NCBI RefSeq assembly: GCF_002261355.1
Contig: NZ_NEVU01000002.1
Span: 1,364,001-1,428,000 of the forward strand
Origin: Bordetella genomosp. 12
Lineage (GTDB): Bacteria; Pseudomonadota; Gammaproteobacteria; Burkholderiales; Burkholderiaceae_B
Direction of reading: 5' to 3'
Length of the DNA: 64,000 nt
Of this stretch, positions 33,776 through 43,586 are shown in pieces. A program made the translations under genes and the position numbers. The notes under the pieces were generated by a model, which saw only the letters and a list, made by a program, of their open reading frames with translations, did not search any database and was not told the origin of the DNA. How positions within the stretch are numbered: the stretch's first letter is position 1; each line of letters opens with the position of its first letter.

Positions 33776-33805
33776 ATACCCGGGTTATCACTAGCCCGGG
33801 TATTT
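33776..33805 (+). terminator. Hairpin terminator after the siderophore-interacting gene
   Basis: A perfect 9-bp stem (ATACCCGGG with CCCGGGTAT), 10-base loop and a short TTT tail, 22 bases after the stop. The same TACCCGGGT word occurs around the DUF2239 promoter. Confidence 0.65.
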
Positions 33806-33879
33806 GCTTATGCCCTTTAAGTATTTGTAGTGCGCATACTAGGCGCGCAAGAATTCGCTTAAAGCATAAAAGCAGGTTT

Positions 33880-34845
33880 ATGGAATTACGCCAACTCGAG
33901 GCCTTTGCCGCTGTCATGAGCAGCGGCAGCATCACCGCTGCAGGCCGGCTGCTGGGCCGCTCTCAACCGTCCATCACCCGCTCCATTCAGGAGCTGGAGG
34001 CGGAGATCGGCTATGCCCTGTTCCTGCGCAGCGGCCCGCGCGTCACACCGACCGAGCAGGGTTTTCTGCTCTATGACGATGTGGCGCATGCGCTGTCGAG
34101 CCTGCGCCACATCCAGACCCGGGCGCACGACATTGCGCAGGGCAAACAGCAACCCCTGCGCCTGGCGGCCACATCGGCATTGGCGGCCGGGTTGTTGCCG
34201 CAAGCCATCGCGCGCGCCGAGGCCAGTCATGGCGTGCGCGCCATGCAGGTGCGCAGCGTCTCGCCAGAACAGGTGCTGCATGCGGTGTTGACCGGTTCGG
34301 CCCAACTCGGGCTGACCAGCTTGCCCCTGGAGCATCGCGGTCTCGATGTGCATTGGATCGGTCAGGCGGCCTGCGTGGTGGCCTTGCCCGAGACCGACCC
34401 GCTGGCGCGGCACAGCACGGTGCCGGTCGCCGCGCTGGCAGGACGCCGCTTTATTACCCTGGCCAATCCTTATCGGCTGCGCGGCCGTCTGGACCACGCG
34501 CTTTCCCAGGCGGCACCCGGTTTGATCGAAACGAATTCCTCCGTCAACGCGCTGGCTGCCGTGCGCGGCGGCCTGGGCGTGGCGATTCTTGAGCCGGTCT
34601 CGGCGCTGGGCCTGCCCGTGCAGGGCGTGGCCATCCGCGCCATCGACCAGGACATCCCTTTTTTCTTTGGCGTGGTCACGCCTCAGTCCACTCCCATCGC
34701 GCCTGCCGTCGCGGCCATGGCCGAGGTGCTGGCAGAGACCGCCGCCATGCTGCTGCCCGGCTTTGTCCGGCATGAGGCCAGCGCTCACGCCGGCCTGCTG
34801 CATAGCATCCACGGCAAAGACGATTTTTCGACGGACCCCTTATGA
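33880..34845 (+). CDS. LysR family regulator heading the flavoprotein/ABC operon
   Basis: A 321-residue LysR protein with the N-terminal helix-turn-helix MELRQLEAFAAVMSSGSITA and GRSQPSITRSIQELEAEIGYALF, then a two-lobed effector domain. Unusually for LysR proteins it is transcribed with its probable targets: its stop overlaps the next ATG by four bases. The upstream gap has an inverted repeat pair (TTATGC 33808-33813 with GCATAA 33864-33869; CTTTAAG with CTTAAAG) and TAGTGCGCATACTA at 33828-33841, plausible autoregulatory sites. It probably senses the imported compound or a derivative. Confidence 0.88.
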   Translation: MELRQLEAFAAVMSSGSITAAGRLLGRSQPSITRSIQELEAEIGYALFLRSGPRVTPTEQGFLLYDDVAHALSSLRHIQTRAHDIAQGKQQPLRLAATSALAAGLLPQAIARAEASHGVRAMQVRSVSPEQVLHAVLTGSAQLGLTSLPLEHRGLDVHWIGQAACVVALPETDPLARHSTVPVAALAGRRFITLANPYRLRGRLDHALSQAAPGLIETNSSVNALAAVRGGLGVAILEPVSALGLPVQGVAIRAIDQDIPFFFGVVTPQSTPIAPAVAAMAEVLAETAAMLLPGFVRHEASAHAGLLHSIHGKDDFSTDPL

Positions 34846-36299
34846 GTTTTTCTGTTGCCCACCCGCCCCTGGGGCTGACCGAGCTGGAGGCGCGGTTGCG
34901 CCAGGATCTGGCCTGGCTGGACCTGCCCGCCCGTCCCTGGGTGCCGGCCCGTCAGGCCGATGGCCAGCCCGTCCATGAAGCCATCATCATCGGCGCGGGG
35001 ATGGCGGGTCTGGCCGCCTGTGCGGCCTTGAAGCAATTGGGCGTGCGCGCCCTTTGCCTGGACCGCTCGCCGCAAGGTTTCGAGGGCCCGTGGGCAACCA
35101 CCGCGCGCATGCAGACGCTGCGCTCGCCCAAGCAGTTGACCGGACCCGCGCTGGGCTTGCCGGCGCTGACCTTCCGCGCCTGGTTCGAAGCCCAGCATGG
35201 CGCCACCGCGTGGGACGCCCTGGACAAGATTCCGCGCCTGCAGTGGATGGACTATCTGCGCTGGTACCGTCGCGTCCTCGATCTGGACGTGCGCAACGAA
35301 CATCGCGTCACCGCGGTGCGGCCGCGCGCCGACGGCGTCGTGGAACTGGCGGTGGAAAGCCCGGCCGGCGCGCAACGGATGCTGGCGCGCCACCTCATCG
35401 TGGCTACCGGCCGCGATGGGCTCGGCGGCCCGGCGGTCCCCGCCTTCGCGCAGCGTTTGCCGCGCGCGTGCTGGGCGCACTCTTCCGACGCGATGGACTA
35501 CGGCACGCTGGCAGGCAAACGCGTGGCGGTCATCGGAGCCGGCGCCTCGGCCATGGATAGCGCGGCCACCGCGCTGGAAGCCGGCGCGGCCTGTGTGGAC
35601 CTGCTCATCCGCCGGGATGACATCCCCCGGGTCAACAAGGGCAAAGGCGCGGGCAATCCCGGGCTGACCCATGGCCATCTGACGCTGCCCGATGCGTGGA
35701 AATGGCGCTTTCGCCACTACATCAACAGCCAGCAGGTGCCGCCGCCGCGCGGCAGCACCCTGCGCGTGTCGCAACACGCCAATGCGCGATTCAACCTGGG
35801 TTGCCCCGTCATCGATGTGACGGCCGACGCGAGCGGCGTGCATCTGACCACGCCCAAAGGAATCTTCGACGCGGACTTCGTGATTTTCTCCACCGGCTTC
35901 AAGCTGGACTGGCAGGCCCGCCCCGAGTTCGCCGCCATCGCGCCGCACGTGCGCCTGTGGGGCGACCGCTATCAACCCGCCCCCGGCGATGCGGATCAAG
36001 AGCTGCAAGACTCACCCGATCTGGGCCCGGTCTTCGAGTTTCAGGAGAAGACGCCAGGCGCCTGCCCCGGGCTGACGCGCGTACATTGTTTTTGCTATCC
36101 GGCGGCCTTGTCGCATGGCAGCGTCTCGGGTGACATCCCCGCCGTCAGCGAGGGCGCGCGCCGCCTGGCTCAGGGCATCGCGGGCCAGTTCTACGCCGAG
36201 GATGTGGAACACCATTTCGCCAACATGCTGGCCTACGCCGAACCCGAGGTCTTCGGCGACGAATGGACGGTGGCGCCGCCCCCGGGGGCCCGCTCATGA
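34842..36299 (+). CDS. FAD/NAD(P)-dependent oxidoreductase (flavin monooxygenase-like)
   Basis: A 485-residue flavoprotein with two dinucleotide folds: GAGMAG at residues 51-56 for FAD and GAGASA at 232-237 for NAD(P)H, plus the FSTGF motif near the C-terminal third. This two-fold layout matches flavin-containing and Baeyer-Villiger-type monooxygenases, but the strict FxGxxxHxxxW fingerprint is not present (WAHSSDAMDYG stands in that place). It may hydroxylate or oxygenate the compound brought in by the ABC transporter encoded next. It overlaps both neighbours by four bases. The specific reaction is unknown. Confidence 0.8.
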   Translation: MSFSVAHPPLGLTELEARLRQDLAWLDLPARPWVPARQADGQPVHEAIIIGAGMAGLAACAALKQLGVRALCLDRSPQGFEGPWATTARMQTLRSPKQLTGPALGLPALTFRAWFEAQHGATAWDALDKIPRLQWMDYLRWYRRVLDLDVRNEHRVTAVRPRADGVVELAVESPAGAQRMLARHLIVATGRDGLGGPAVPAFAQRLPRACWAHSSDAMDYGTLAGKRVAVIGAGASAMDSAATALEAGAACVDLLIRRDDIPRVNKGKGAGNPGLTHGHLTLPDAWKWRFRHYINSQQVPPPRGSTLRVSQHANARFNLGCPVIDVTADASGVHLTTPKGIFDADFVIFSTGFKLDWQARPEFAAIAPHVRLWGDRYQPAPGDADQELQDSPDLGPVFEFQEKTPGACPGLTRVHCFCYPAALSHGSVSGDIPAVSEGARRLAQGIAGQFYAEDVEHHFANMLAYAEPEVFGDEWTVAPPPGARS

Positions 36300-37270
36300 C
36301 GCTCTGGCTCTTACGCCGTCTGGCCCAGGCCGTCGTGGTGGTGCTGCTGATGACGCTCATCGTCTTTGTCGGCCTGCATGCCATCGGCAACCCCGTCGAT
36401 ATCCTGATCGGCCAGGATGTGGATCAGGTCGACCGCGCCCGCATCATCGCCGAACTGGGTCTGGACCAGCCGCTGTGGCGGCAGTATCTGGGGTTTCTGA
36501 ACGGCGCGCTGCACGGCAACCTGGGCAATAGCTTTGTCTATAACATCCCGGCCGTGCAGCTGATTCTGCAACGCATGCCCGCCACGCTGGAACTGGCATT
36601 CGCCGCGTTGTTCCTGGCCGTGCTCGTCGGGGTGCCGCTGGGCCTGTACGCAGGCCTCTATCCCGACCACCCGCTGTCCAAGGCCATCATGACCGGCAGC
36701 ATCGTCGGCTTTTCCTTGCCGACCTTCTGGGTCGGCTTGATGCTCATCATGGCCTTCAGTGTCTCGCTGGGCTGGCTGCCGGCCAGCGGCCGGGGCCAGA
36801 CCGTGCAAGTCCTCGGCGCGCAATGGTCCTGGCTGACGGCCGACGGCCTGCGGCACCTTCTGTTGCCGGCGCTGAACCTGTCGCTGTTCAAGATGTCGCT
36901 GGTCATCCGCCTGACGCGGGCGGGCGTGCGGGAAGTCGTGCCGCAGGAGTTCGTCAAGTTCGCCCGCGCCAAGGGCTTGTCGCCGCTGCGCGTGGTGATC
37001 ATGCACATCCTGCGCAACACCATGATCCCGCTGGTCACGGTATTGGGCCTGGAGCTGGGTTCGACCATTGCGTTTGCCGTGGTGACCGAAAGCATCTTCG
37101 CCTGGCCGGGCGCGGGCAAACTCATTCTGGACAGCATCAACGCGCTGGATCGCCCCGTCATCGTCTCCTACCTGGTGGTGGTGGTGTGCCTGTTCGTGAT
37201 GCTCAATCTCATCGTGGATATTCTGTACAAGACGCTGGATCCGCGGGTGCGGCTGGAGGGTGCGCAATGA
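36296..37270 (+). CDS. Peptide/nickel-type ABC transporter permease (DppB-like)
   Basis: A 324-residue inner-membrane permease. It begins with the DppB-type signal MTLWLLRRLAQAVVVVLLMT, has about six helices and the EAA-type loop VPQEFVKFARAKGLSPLRVV. It pairs with the DppC-like permease whose ATG overlaps its stop. The ATG at 36296 overlaps the flavoprotein stop as ATGA. Transporters of this family carry di- and oligopeptides but also nickel, opines, glutathione and other small molecules. Confidence 0.93.
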   Translation: MTLWLLRRLAQAVVVVLLMTLIVFVGLHAIGNPVDILIGQDVDQVDRARIIAELGLDQPLWRQYLGFLNGALHGNLGNSFVYNIPAVQLILQRMPATLELAFAALFLAVLVGVPLGLYAGLYPDHPLSKAIMTGSIVGFSLPTFWVGLMLIMAFSVSLGWLPASGRGQTVQVLGAQWSWLTADGLRHLLLPALNLSLFKMSLVIRLTRAGVREVVPQEFVKFARAKGLSPLRVVIMHILRNTMIPLVTVLGLELGSTIAFAVVTESIFAWPGAGKLILDSINALDRPVIVSYLVVVVCLFVMLNLIVDILYKTLDPRVRLEGAQ

Positions 37271-38172
37271 GCCAGACGCTCGCTCACGCCCTCAAGCGCG
37301 AATCGCCCTGGCGCCGCAACGCGGCCGAGTTCTTCGCTTCCAAGACCGCCGTGTTCGGGCTGGCCGTCACCGTGCTGCTTTTTCTGGCCGCGGCGCTGGC
37401 GCCCTGGATCACCCCGCAAAATCCTTACGACCTGCTGCAACTGGACGTGCTGGACGCCCGCCTGCCGCCCGGCTCGGCAAATGGCATGGATAGCTTCCAC
37501 TATCTGTTGGGCACCGACGGCCAGGGACGCGATCTGTACTCGGCCATCCTGTATGGCTTGCGCATCAGCCTGATCGTGGGTGTGGGCTCGGCCCTCATTG
37601 CCGCTGTCATCGGCACGCTGCTGGGGCTGTTGGCGGCCTACGCCGGCGGCAAAACCGACGCCATCATCATGCGCCTGGTCGATCTGATCCTGTCGTTTCC
37701 CTCGATTCTGGTGGCCATGATGATCCTGGCTTACCTGGGCAAGGGGGTGGGCAATGTGGTGCTCACGCTGGTCATTCTGGAGTGGGCCTATTACGCCCGC
37801 ACCGCGCGCGGCCAGGCCCTGGTGGAGCGCCGGCGCGAATATGTCGAGGCGGCGCGCTGCCTGGACATCCCCAACTGGCGCATCATGCTGCGCCACATCC
37901 TGCCCAATTGCCTGCCGCCGCTCATCGTCATCGGTACGCTACAAATCGCCCGCGCGATCACGCTCGAAGCCACGCTGAGCTTTCTCGGCTTGGGCGTGCC
38001 CGTCACCGAACCCTCGCTGGGGCTGTTGATCGCCAACGGCTTTCAGACCATGTTGTCGGGCCAGTACTGGATCAGCTTCTACCCTGGCATCGCGCTGCTG
38101 ATCACCATTGTGGCGATCAATCTGGTGGGCGACCGCCTGCGCGATGTGCTCAACCCGAGGACGCACCGATGA
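37267..38172 (+). CDS. Peptide/nickel-type ABC transporter permease (DppC-like)
   Basis: A 301-residue inner-membrane permease with the extended N-terminal cytoplasmic segment and periplasmic loop (LGTDGQGRDLYSAILYGLRISL) typical of DppC, and the coupling loop RREYVEAARCLDIPNWRIML. It forms the channel with the preceding permease. Both ends overlap neighbours by four bases, so the whole transporter is translated as a coupled unit. Confidence 0.93.
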   Translation: MSQTLAHALKRESPWRRNAAEFFASKTAVFGLAVTVLLFLAAALAPWITPQNPYDLLQLDVLDARLPPGSANGMDSFHYLLGTDGQGRDLYSAILYGLRISLIVGVGSALIAAVIGTLLGLLAAYAGGKTDAIIMRLVDLILSFPSILVAMMILAYLGKGVGNVVLTLVILEWAYYARTARGQALVERRREYVEAARCLDIPNWRIMLRHILPNCLPPLIVIGTLQIARAITLEATLSFLGLGVPVTEPSLGLLIANGFQTMLSGQYWISFYPGIALLITIVAINLVGDRLRDVLNPRTHR

Positions 38173-39167
38173 GCGCCGCCACGCAATCCCTCGCGCCGGT
38201 CACGCTCGAAGTGCGCAATCTGCGCACGCAGTTTCAGACCCGCTCCGGCACGCTGCCGGCCGTCGACGACGTGTCTTTCCGGCTCGAGCGCGGCAAGATT
38301 CTCGGCCTGGTGGGCGAGTCAGGCTCGGGCAAGTCGGTTACCGGCTTTTCCATCATGGGACTGGTGGATCCGCCTGGCCGCGTGGTCGATGGCAGCATCC
38401 TCTTTCAGGGCCGGGATCTGACCCGACTGCGCCCGCGCGAACTGCGCCACCTGCAGGGCAATCGCATCGCGATGATCTTTCAGGATCCGATGATGACGCT
38501 CAACCCGGTGTTGCGCGTCGATGTCCAGATGATGGAGGCAGTGCGGGCCCACAGCCGGGTCAGCCGCGCCCAGGCGCGCGAGCGCGCCCGCGAGACCCTG
38601 GGCATGATGGGCATCCCCAGCCCGGAGGAACGGCTGCTGGCCTATCCGCACCAACTGTCCGGCGGCATGCGCCAGCGCGTGGCCATCGCCATCGCCATGC
38701 TGCATCGACCCGACCTCATCATCGCCGACGAACCCACCACGGCGCTGGACGTCACCATCCAGGCGCAAATCCTGTCCGAGGTGCAGAAACTCGCCCGTCA
38801 GCACGGCACCAGCCTGATCTGGATCACCCATGATCTGTCGGTGGTCGCCGGCCTGGCCGACGAAGTGGCCGTGATGTACGCCGGGCGCATCGTCGAGCAT
38901 GGCCCGGTGGACGCGGTGCTCGACGCGCCCATGCACCCCTATACGGCAGGACTGATCAGCAGCCTGCCCAGCAACAATGTGCGCGGCCAGCGGCTGCGGC
39001 AGATTCCTGGCATGACCCCCAACCTGCTTGCCCTTCCCGAAGGCTGCGCCTTCGCTGCGCGCTGCGCGCGCGCCTCGGCGGCCTGTCATCAGCGCCCGCC
39101 GCTGTCCGCACCGCAGGCGCAGCGCCTGGTGCGTTGCTTTCATCCCCAACTGGGGGCTGCCGCATGA
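38169..39167 (+). CDS. Peptide-type ABC transporter ATPase (DppD-like)
   Basis: A 332-residue ATPase. Walker A is GESGSGKS, the signature is [15 protein letters not shown], Walker B is [12 protein letters not shown] and the switch histidine lies in WITHDLSVV. The C-terminal oligopeptide-family extension carries a cysteine cluster ([15 protein letters not shown]) of the type that holds an iron-sulfur cluster in some members. It starts at the ATG at 38169, overlapping the DppC-like stop. Confidence 0.94.
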   Translation: MSAATQSLAPVTLEVRNLRTQFQTRSGTLPAVDDVSFRLERGKILGLVGESGSGKSVTGFSIMGLVDPPGRVVDGSILFQGRDLTRLRPRELRHLQGNRIAMIFQDPMMTLNPVLRVDVQMMEAVRAHSRVSRAQARERARETLGMMGIPSPEERLLAYPHQLSGGMRQRVAIAIAMLHRPDLIIADEPTTALDVTIQAQILSEVQKLARQHGTSLIWITHDLSVVAGLADEVAVMYAGRIVEHGPVDAVLDAPMHPYTAGLISSLPSNNVRGQRLRQIPGMTPNLLALPEGCAFAARCARASAACHQRPPLSAPQAQRLVRCFHPQLGAAA

Positions 39168-40177
39168 GCGCCATGGCCGATACCCCCTTGGTCGACCTGC
39201 GCGGCGTGAGCAAGCGCTTTGGCGAACGGCGCGAGACCCCGGTCTCGCGCGTCCTGCAGTCATTGGGCCTGAGCCAGCCGGCGGCAGTCACCCGCGCGGT
39301 CGATGATGTAGACCTGCTGGTGCGTCCCGGCGAGGTGGTGGGCCTGGTCGGCGAATCCGGCTGCGGCAAATCCACGCTGGGCCGCATTGCCGCTGGCCTG
39401 ATGCCGCCCACCGAAGGCCAGGTACGCGTCAATGGCCGCCTGCCTGGCGAAATGAGCCCGCAGCAAGCGCAGCGCGCGCGCCTGAAAGTGCAGATGATTT
39501 TTCAGGATCCGTACGCCAGCCTGAATCCGCGTCTTCGGGTCGATGACATCGTGGGAGAAGCCGCTCGTATTCATGGCCTGGTCGATCGCGCCGGCTTTGA
39601 CGACTACGTGAGCGAACAGTTACAGCGCGCCGGCCTGGATCCCGCCCTGCGCCAACGGTATCCGCATCAATTCTCCGGCGGACAGCGGCAGCGGATCGGC
39701 ATTGCCCGCGCCCTGGCGGTCAAACCCGAAATGCTGGTCTGCGATGAGGCCGTGGCCGCGCTGGATGTTTCCATCCAGGCGCAGATCCTCAATCTGTTCA
39801 TGGATCTGCGCGCCGAGCTCGACCTGACTTACCTTTTCATCAGCCACGATCTGGGCGTGGTCGAACATATCTCCGATCGCGTCGTCATCATGTATCTGGG
39901 CCGGGTGGTCGAATCCGCCCCGGTGGACGAGGTGTTTCGCCACGCCAATCACCCCTACACCCAGGCGCTGCTGGCGGAAATCCCGCGTCTGGACATGCGC
40001 CACAAAACCTTTACCGCCATCAAGGGTGAGATACCCAGCCCGCTGGCGCCGCCATCGGGCTGTCATTTCCATCCGCGCTGCCCTCACGTCATGCCGCGCT
40101 GCAAGACCGAAGCGCCGCAGCTCAAGGGTATCGCCATAAATCATCTGAGCGCCTGTCATCTCAATGACGGCAGCTAG
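39164..40177 (+). CDS. Peptide-type ABC transporter ATPase (DppF-like)
   Basis: A 337-residue ATPase, partner of the DppD-like subunit. Walker A is GESGCGKST, signature [15 protein letters not shown], Walker [13 protein letters not shown] (the usual proline after Glu is replaced) and switch [11 protein letters not shown]-terminal cysteine pattern ([16 protein letters not shown]) is conserved in the family. It overlaps the previous gene by four bases and is followed by a 30-base gap with a ribosome site before the binding protein. Confidence 0.94.
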   Translation: MSAMADTPLVDLRGVSKRFGERRETPVSRVLQSLGLSQPAAVTRAVDDVDLLVRPGEVVGLVGESGCGKSTLGRIAAGLMPPTEGQVRVNGRLPGEMSPQQAQRARLKVQMIFQDPYASLNPRLRVDDIVGEAARIHGLVDRAGFDDYVSEQLQRAGLDPALRQRYPHQFSGGQRQRIGIARALAVKPEMLVCDEAVAALDVSIQAQILNLFMDLRAELDLTYLFISHDLGVVEHISDRVVIMYLGRVVESAPVDEVFRHANHPYTQALLAEIPRLDMRHKTFTAIKGEIPSPLAPPSGCHFHPRCPHVMPRCKTEAPQLKGIAINHLSACHLNDGS

Positions 40178-40207
40178 CCTTCGACACTTTCATCAGGACT
40201 CCGCACC

Positions 40208-41776
40208 ATGAAACGACTGATCTTGACCACTCTGGCAGCCGCCCTCGTCGGCGCTGCCGCTCCGGCGTCGGCCGAAACGCTGTCCATCGGTTTCGCCGAT
40301 CCTTTGTCTTCGCTGGACCCGCAGCTGAACAATCACGCCGGCGACCGCTCCGTGGCGCTGCACTTCTGGGATCTGCTGGTCGAAAACAAATGGAACAAGC
40401 TGCAGCCTGGCCTGGCGCTGTCGTGGAAACCCCTGGACAGCACCACCTGGGAATTCAAACTGCGGCCCGACGTCAAATGGCAGGACGGCACGCCGTTTAC
40501 GGCCGATGACCTGATCTACTCGTACACGCGTGCGCGCGCCGTGCCGGGCAGCGTGGCCACATACGCGGGCTATCTGCGCACGATCGAGTCCATGAGCGCG
40601 CCGGATCCGCTGACGTTCGTGGTCAAGACCAAGACGCCCAACCCCGATTTGCCGCTGAACCTGGCCTCGGTCCACGTGGTGAGCAAACACGTGGGCGAGA
40701 AGTCGACCACCGAGGACTACAACTCGGGCAAGGCCATGGTCGGCACCGGCCCCTACAAGTTTGTCTCCTACACTCCAGGAGACCGCGTCGTGATGGAGCG
40801 CAACGACGCCTACTGGGGCGGCAAGCAACCCTGGGACAAGATCAACTACCGTTACATCAACAACGCCGCCGCGCGCAGCGCCGCCTTGCTGGCCGGCGAT
40901 GTGGACGTCATCGACAAGGTTTCGGTATCGGATCTCGACAAGCTCAAGCAGGCGCCGAACATCTCGGTCTATCCCTATGACGGCCTGCGCGTCATGCTGC
41001 TGCAACCGAATTTCAATCCGGCGCCCAGCCCCTACATCACCGACAACGCCGGCAAGCCGCTGGACAAAAATCCCTTGCTCGACGTGCGCGTGCGCCAGGC
41101 CATGAATCTGGCCATCAATCGCCCCGCCATCACCGATCGCATCCTGCAAGGGGCCGCCACCGAGGCCAATCAATGGATGCCCAAGGGCACCTTCGGCTAC
41201 AACCCCGACATCAAGAACATTCCTTACGATGCCGCGCGGGCCAAGAAGCTGCTGGCCGAAGCCGGTTATCCCGATGGCTTCAAGCTGACGATGCACGTCC
41301 CCAACGACCGCTATCCGCAAGGCCCCGAAACGGCCCAGGCGGTGGCCCAGTTCTGGACCCGCATTGGCATCAAGACCCAGGTCGAAGTCGTGCCATGGGC
41401 CGTGTATTCGGGCCGCGCCAACAAGAACGAGTACGCGGTGAGCATGCTGGCCTGGGGCAATGGCACCGGCGAAGCCAGCTATGCCCTGGTGAACATTCTG
41501 GCGACCGTCTCGCCGCAAAAGGGCCTGGGCGCCTCCAACTGGGGCCACTACAGCAACCCCAAAGTGGACGCCGCGCTGGACGCCTCGACGTCGGAGTTCG
41601 ACACCGCCAAGCGTGAAGCCATTCTGCGCGAATCGGCCACCCTCGTCGGCGACGATGTGGGCATCATCCCGCTCTATCACTACAAAAACATCTGGGCGGC
41701 ACGCAAAGGGCTGAAGGTCGAACCCATGACCAGCGATCGCACCGCCGCGCAGATGGTCAGCAAGGACGCCAAGTAA
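40208..41776 (+). CDS. Peptide-type ABC transporter substrate-binding protein (KPN_01854-like)
   Basis: A 522-residue periplasmic protein with a signal peptide (about residues 1-22, ending ASA) and the SBP_bac_5 fold of DppA/OppA. Landmarks are WKPLDSTTWEFKLRPDVKWQDGTPFTADDLIYSY and GTGPYKFVSYTPGDRVVMER. Its place next to two CMD-fold genes matches the gene neighbourhood of the family defined as KPN_01854-type binding proteins. It decides what the transporter takes up; the ligand is unknown. Its TAA stop overlaps the next ATG by one base. Confidence 0.9.
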   Translation: MKRLILTTLAAALVGAAAPASAETLSIGFADPLSSLDPQLNNHAGDRSVALHFWDLLVENKWNKLQPGLALSWKPLDSTTWEFKLRPDVKWQDGTPFTADDLIYSYTRARAVPGSVATYAGYLRTIESMSAPDPLTFVVKTKTPNPDLPLNLASVHVVSKHVGEKSTTEDYNSGKAMVGTGPYKFVSYTPGDRVVMERNDAYWGGKQPWDKINYRYINNAAARSAALLAGDVDVIDKVSVSDLDKLKQAPNISVYPYDGLRVMLLQPNFNPAPSPYITDNAGKPLDKNPLLDVRVRQAMNLAINRPAITDRILQGAATEANQWMPKGTFGYNPDIKNIPYDAARAKKLLAEAGYPDGFKLTMHVPNDRYPQGPETAQAVAQFWTRIGIKTQVEVVPWAVYSGRANKNEYAVSMLAWGNGTGEASYALVNILATVSPQKGLGASNWGHYSNPKVDAALDASTSEFDTAKREAILRESATLVGDDVGIIPLYHYKNIWAARKGLKVEPMTSDRTAAQMVSKDAK

Positions 41777-43083
41777 TGACGGCGCTCACCCTGTCTATCG
41801 AACCCGCCGACGCGCTCATCGATGTGCCCCGGCGCATCGTGGTGCGTGGCGCCCAGCCCGGCGCAGAGGTCAGCCTGAGCGCGACGACCTCGCGCGCCGG
41901 CGTGGCCTGGCGTGCCCAGGCCAGCTTCAGGGCCGACGCGCAAGGCACCGTGGATACCACTCGTGATGCCGCCACCGGCGGCAGCTATGAAGGGGTGTCG
42001 CCCATGGGGTTGATCTGGTCGCAAGTGCCCGAGGTGGCCGGGCGGCGCGAGACCTTCAATCAACCCGTCACCGATGCGCTGAACACCGAAGTCCAGGCCA
42101 GCAGCCAGGGCAGCAGCGCGACGGGCGGCTTCGTGCAGCGCCTGGCTGGTGCCGGCGTGACGCGGCGCGAGGTGCGTGCCGAGGGCCTGGTCGGGACGCT
42201 GTATCTCCCTGCTGGCGAAGGTCCGCATCCGGCCGTCATGATCCTGAACGGCTCGGGCGGCGGCATCAATGAGCCGCGCGCGGCGCTCTACGCTTCGCAC
42301 GGCTATGCGGCCTTTGCCTTGGGCTACTTCAAGGCGCCGGGGCTGTCCGACTACATCTCCAACACGCCGCTGGAGTACTTCCAGCGCGGTTTGCAATGGT
42401 TGCGCCGCGAGGTCCGGCCCTTGCATGACTTCGTGGCCATCAGCGGCCAGTCCCGAGGCGGCGAACTGGTGCTCCTGCTGGGCGCCACCTTCCCCGAAGC
42501 GGTCTCCGCCGTCGTGGCCTATGTGCCAGGCGCGGTGGTGCACAGCGGCCAGAACGCCGCCGACCCCCAAGTCGGCCGCGAAGGCCCGACCTGGCTGCTG
42601 GATGGCAAGCCCCTGCCCCACGTTTGGGAGAACAACCGTACCGCCAGCTGGAAGCCGTTTGACGATGGCCCGGCGCCGCACCGGCACGAACGCGCCATCC
42701 TCACCGCGTTGCAGGATCCCGAGGCGGTCGCGCGCGCCCGGATCCCGGTCGAACGCATCCAGGGTCCGGTCATGATGCTCTCGGCCACCGACGACGGCTC
42801 CTGGCCCTCGTCGCTGTATTCGCGCATGGTGCGCGACCGGCTGGCCGAAACCGGCCACGCGCACGACGTGCGCTGGCTGGATTTCGAAAACGGCGGCCAT
42901 TTGATCGTCTTCCCCTATGTGCCGACCACGCAGATGGTTTACGCGCACCCGGTCTCGGGCAAGATCAGCACCAGCGGCGGCAATCCGCGCGATAACGCGC
43001 GTGCGGACGAAGCCTCGTGGGCCGGCGTGCTGGCGTTTCTCCATGACGCCGTGGCCGCCAAAGCTCAAGGAGCCAAACAATGA
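41776..43083 (+). CDS. Acyl-CoA thioesterase/BAAT-like alpha/beta hydrolase
   Basis: A 435-residue protein with two domains. Residues about 1-120 resemble the beta-sandwich N-terminal domain of acyl-CoA thioesterases and bile acid-CoA:amino acid N-acyltransferases (opening LSIEPADALIDVPRRIVVRG). Residues about 130-430 are an alpha/beta hydrolase with nucleophile elbow SGQSRGGEL (S226) and a likely catalytic histidine in ENGGHLIVFPY. A serine nucleophile favours hydrolase or thioesterase activity over amino-acid conjugation, which in mammals uses cysteine. There is no signal peptide, so it works in the cytoplasm, probably on the imported compound or its CoA ester. Confidence 0.82.
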   Translation: MTALTLSIEPADALIDVPRRIVVRGAQPGAEVSLSATTSRAGVAWRAQASFRADAQGTVDTTRDAATGGSYEGVSPMGLIWSQVPEVAGRRETFNQPVTDALNTEVQASSQGSSATGGFVQRLAGAGVTRREVRAEGLVGTLYLPAGEGPHPAVMILNGSGGGINEPRAALYASHGYAAFALGYFKAPGLSDYISNTPLEYFQRGLQWLRREVRPLHDFVAISGQSRGGELVLLLGATFPEAVSAVVAYVPGAVVHSGQNAADPQVGREGPTWLLDGKPLPHVWENNRTASWKPFDDGPAPHRHERAILTALQDPEAVARARIPVERIQGPVMMLSATDDGSWPSSLYSRMVRDRLAETGHAHDVRWLDFENGGHLIVFPYVPTTQMVYAHPVSGKISTSGGNPRDNARADEASWAGVLAFLHDAVAAKAQGAKQ

Positions 43084-43586
43084 GTACACAAGACCTCGTC
43101 GACCAGTTGGTCGGCCTTGCCGAGGGCGATGCGCTGCACGCCGTGCGCCACCAGCGCGAGAAAGTCGTGGCCGCCACCCAGGGCAGCCTGCAGGCCCTGT
43201 TCGACCCGGCGTTGCCGGGCCTGTCGCTGAGCGAGCGCCTGGCCGTCGCCGTGTACGCCTGCCGCCTCACCCCGGCGCCCGAGCTGGCGCAACACTACCT
43301 GCAGCGCCTTAAGGCCGAAGCCCCCGATGCCCCGTTCATCGCGGCGCTCGACCAGGGCCGCCCCGAGGCCGTCGACACGCCGCGGCTGGCTGCGATGCTC
43401 GCCTTCACGCGCAAGCTGATTGAGAACCCCGTCGAAGGCGACGAAGCCGCGCTTAAAACCCTGCCCGCGGCGGGCCTGTCCACTGCCGAGGTGGTGACGC
43501 TATCGCAACTGATCGCCTTTCTGTCGTATCAGGTGCGACTGGTGGCTGGCCTCAAAGCCATGAAATCGCTGGAGATCGCCGCATGA
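43080..43586 (+). CDS. CMD-domain protein, Avi_7170-like (lacks redox CxxC)
   Basis: A 168-residue helical protein of the carboxymuconolactone-decarboxylase/AhpD superfamily, resembling the Avi_7170 family of CMD-domain proteins. It has only one cysteine (in VYACRLTP), so it lacks the CxxC redox pair of AhpD. It overlaps the hydrolase and the CxxC-containing partner by four bases each, which implies equal synthesis and possibly a mixed complex. The catalytic role is unknown. Confidence 0.78.
   Translation: MSTQDLVDQLVGLAEGDALHAVRHQREKVVAATQGSLQALFDPALPGLSLSERLAVAVYACRLTPAPELAQHYLQRLKAEAPDAPFIAALDQGRPEAVDTPRLAAMLAFTRKLIENPVEGDEAALKTLPAAGLSTAEVVTLSQLIAFLSYQVRLVAGLKAMKSLEIAA

Noticed and set aside
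33776-33803. Regulator site instead of terminator
   Set aside because: It shares the TACCCGGGT word with the DUF2239 promoter, but its place 22 bases after a stop and its perfect stem fit a terminator better; the word is mentioned in the findings.
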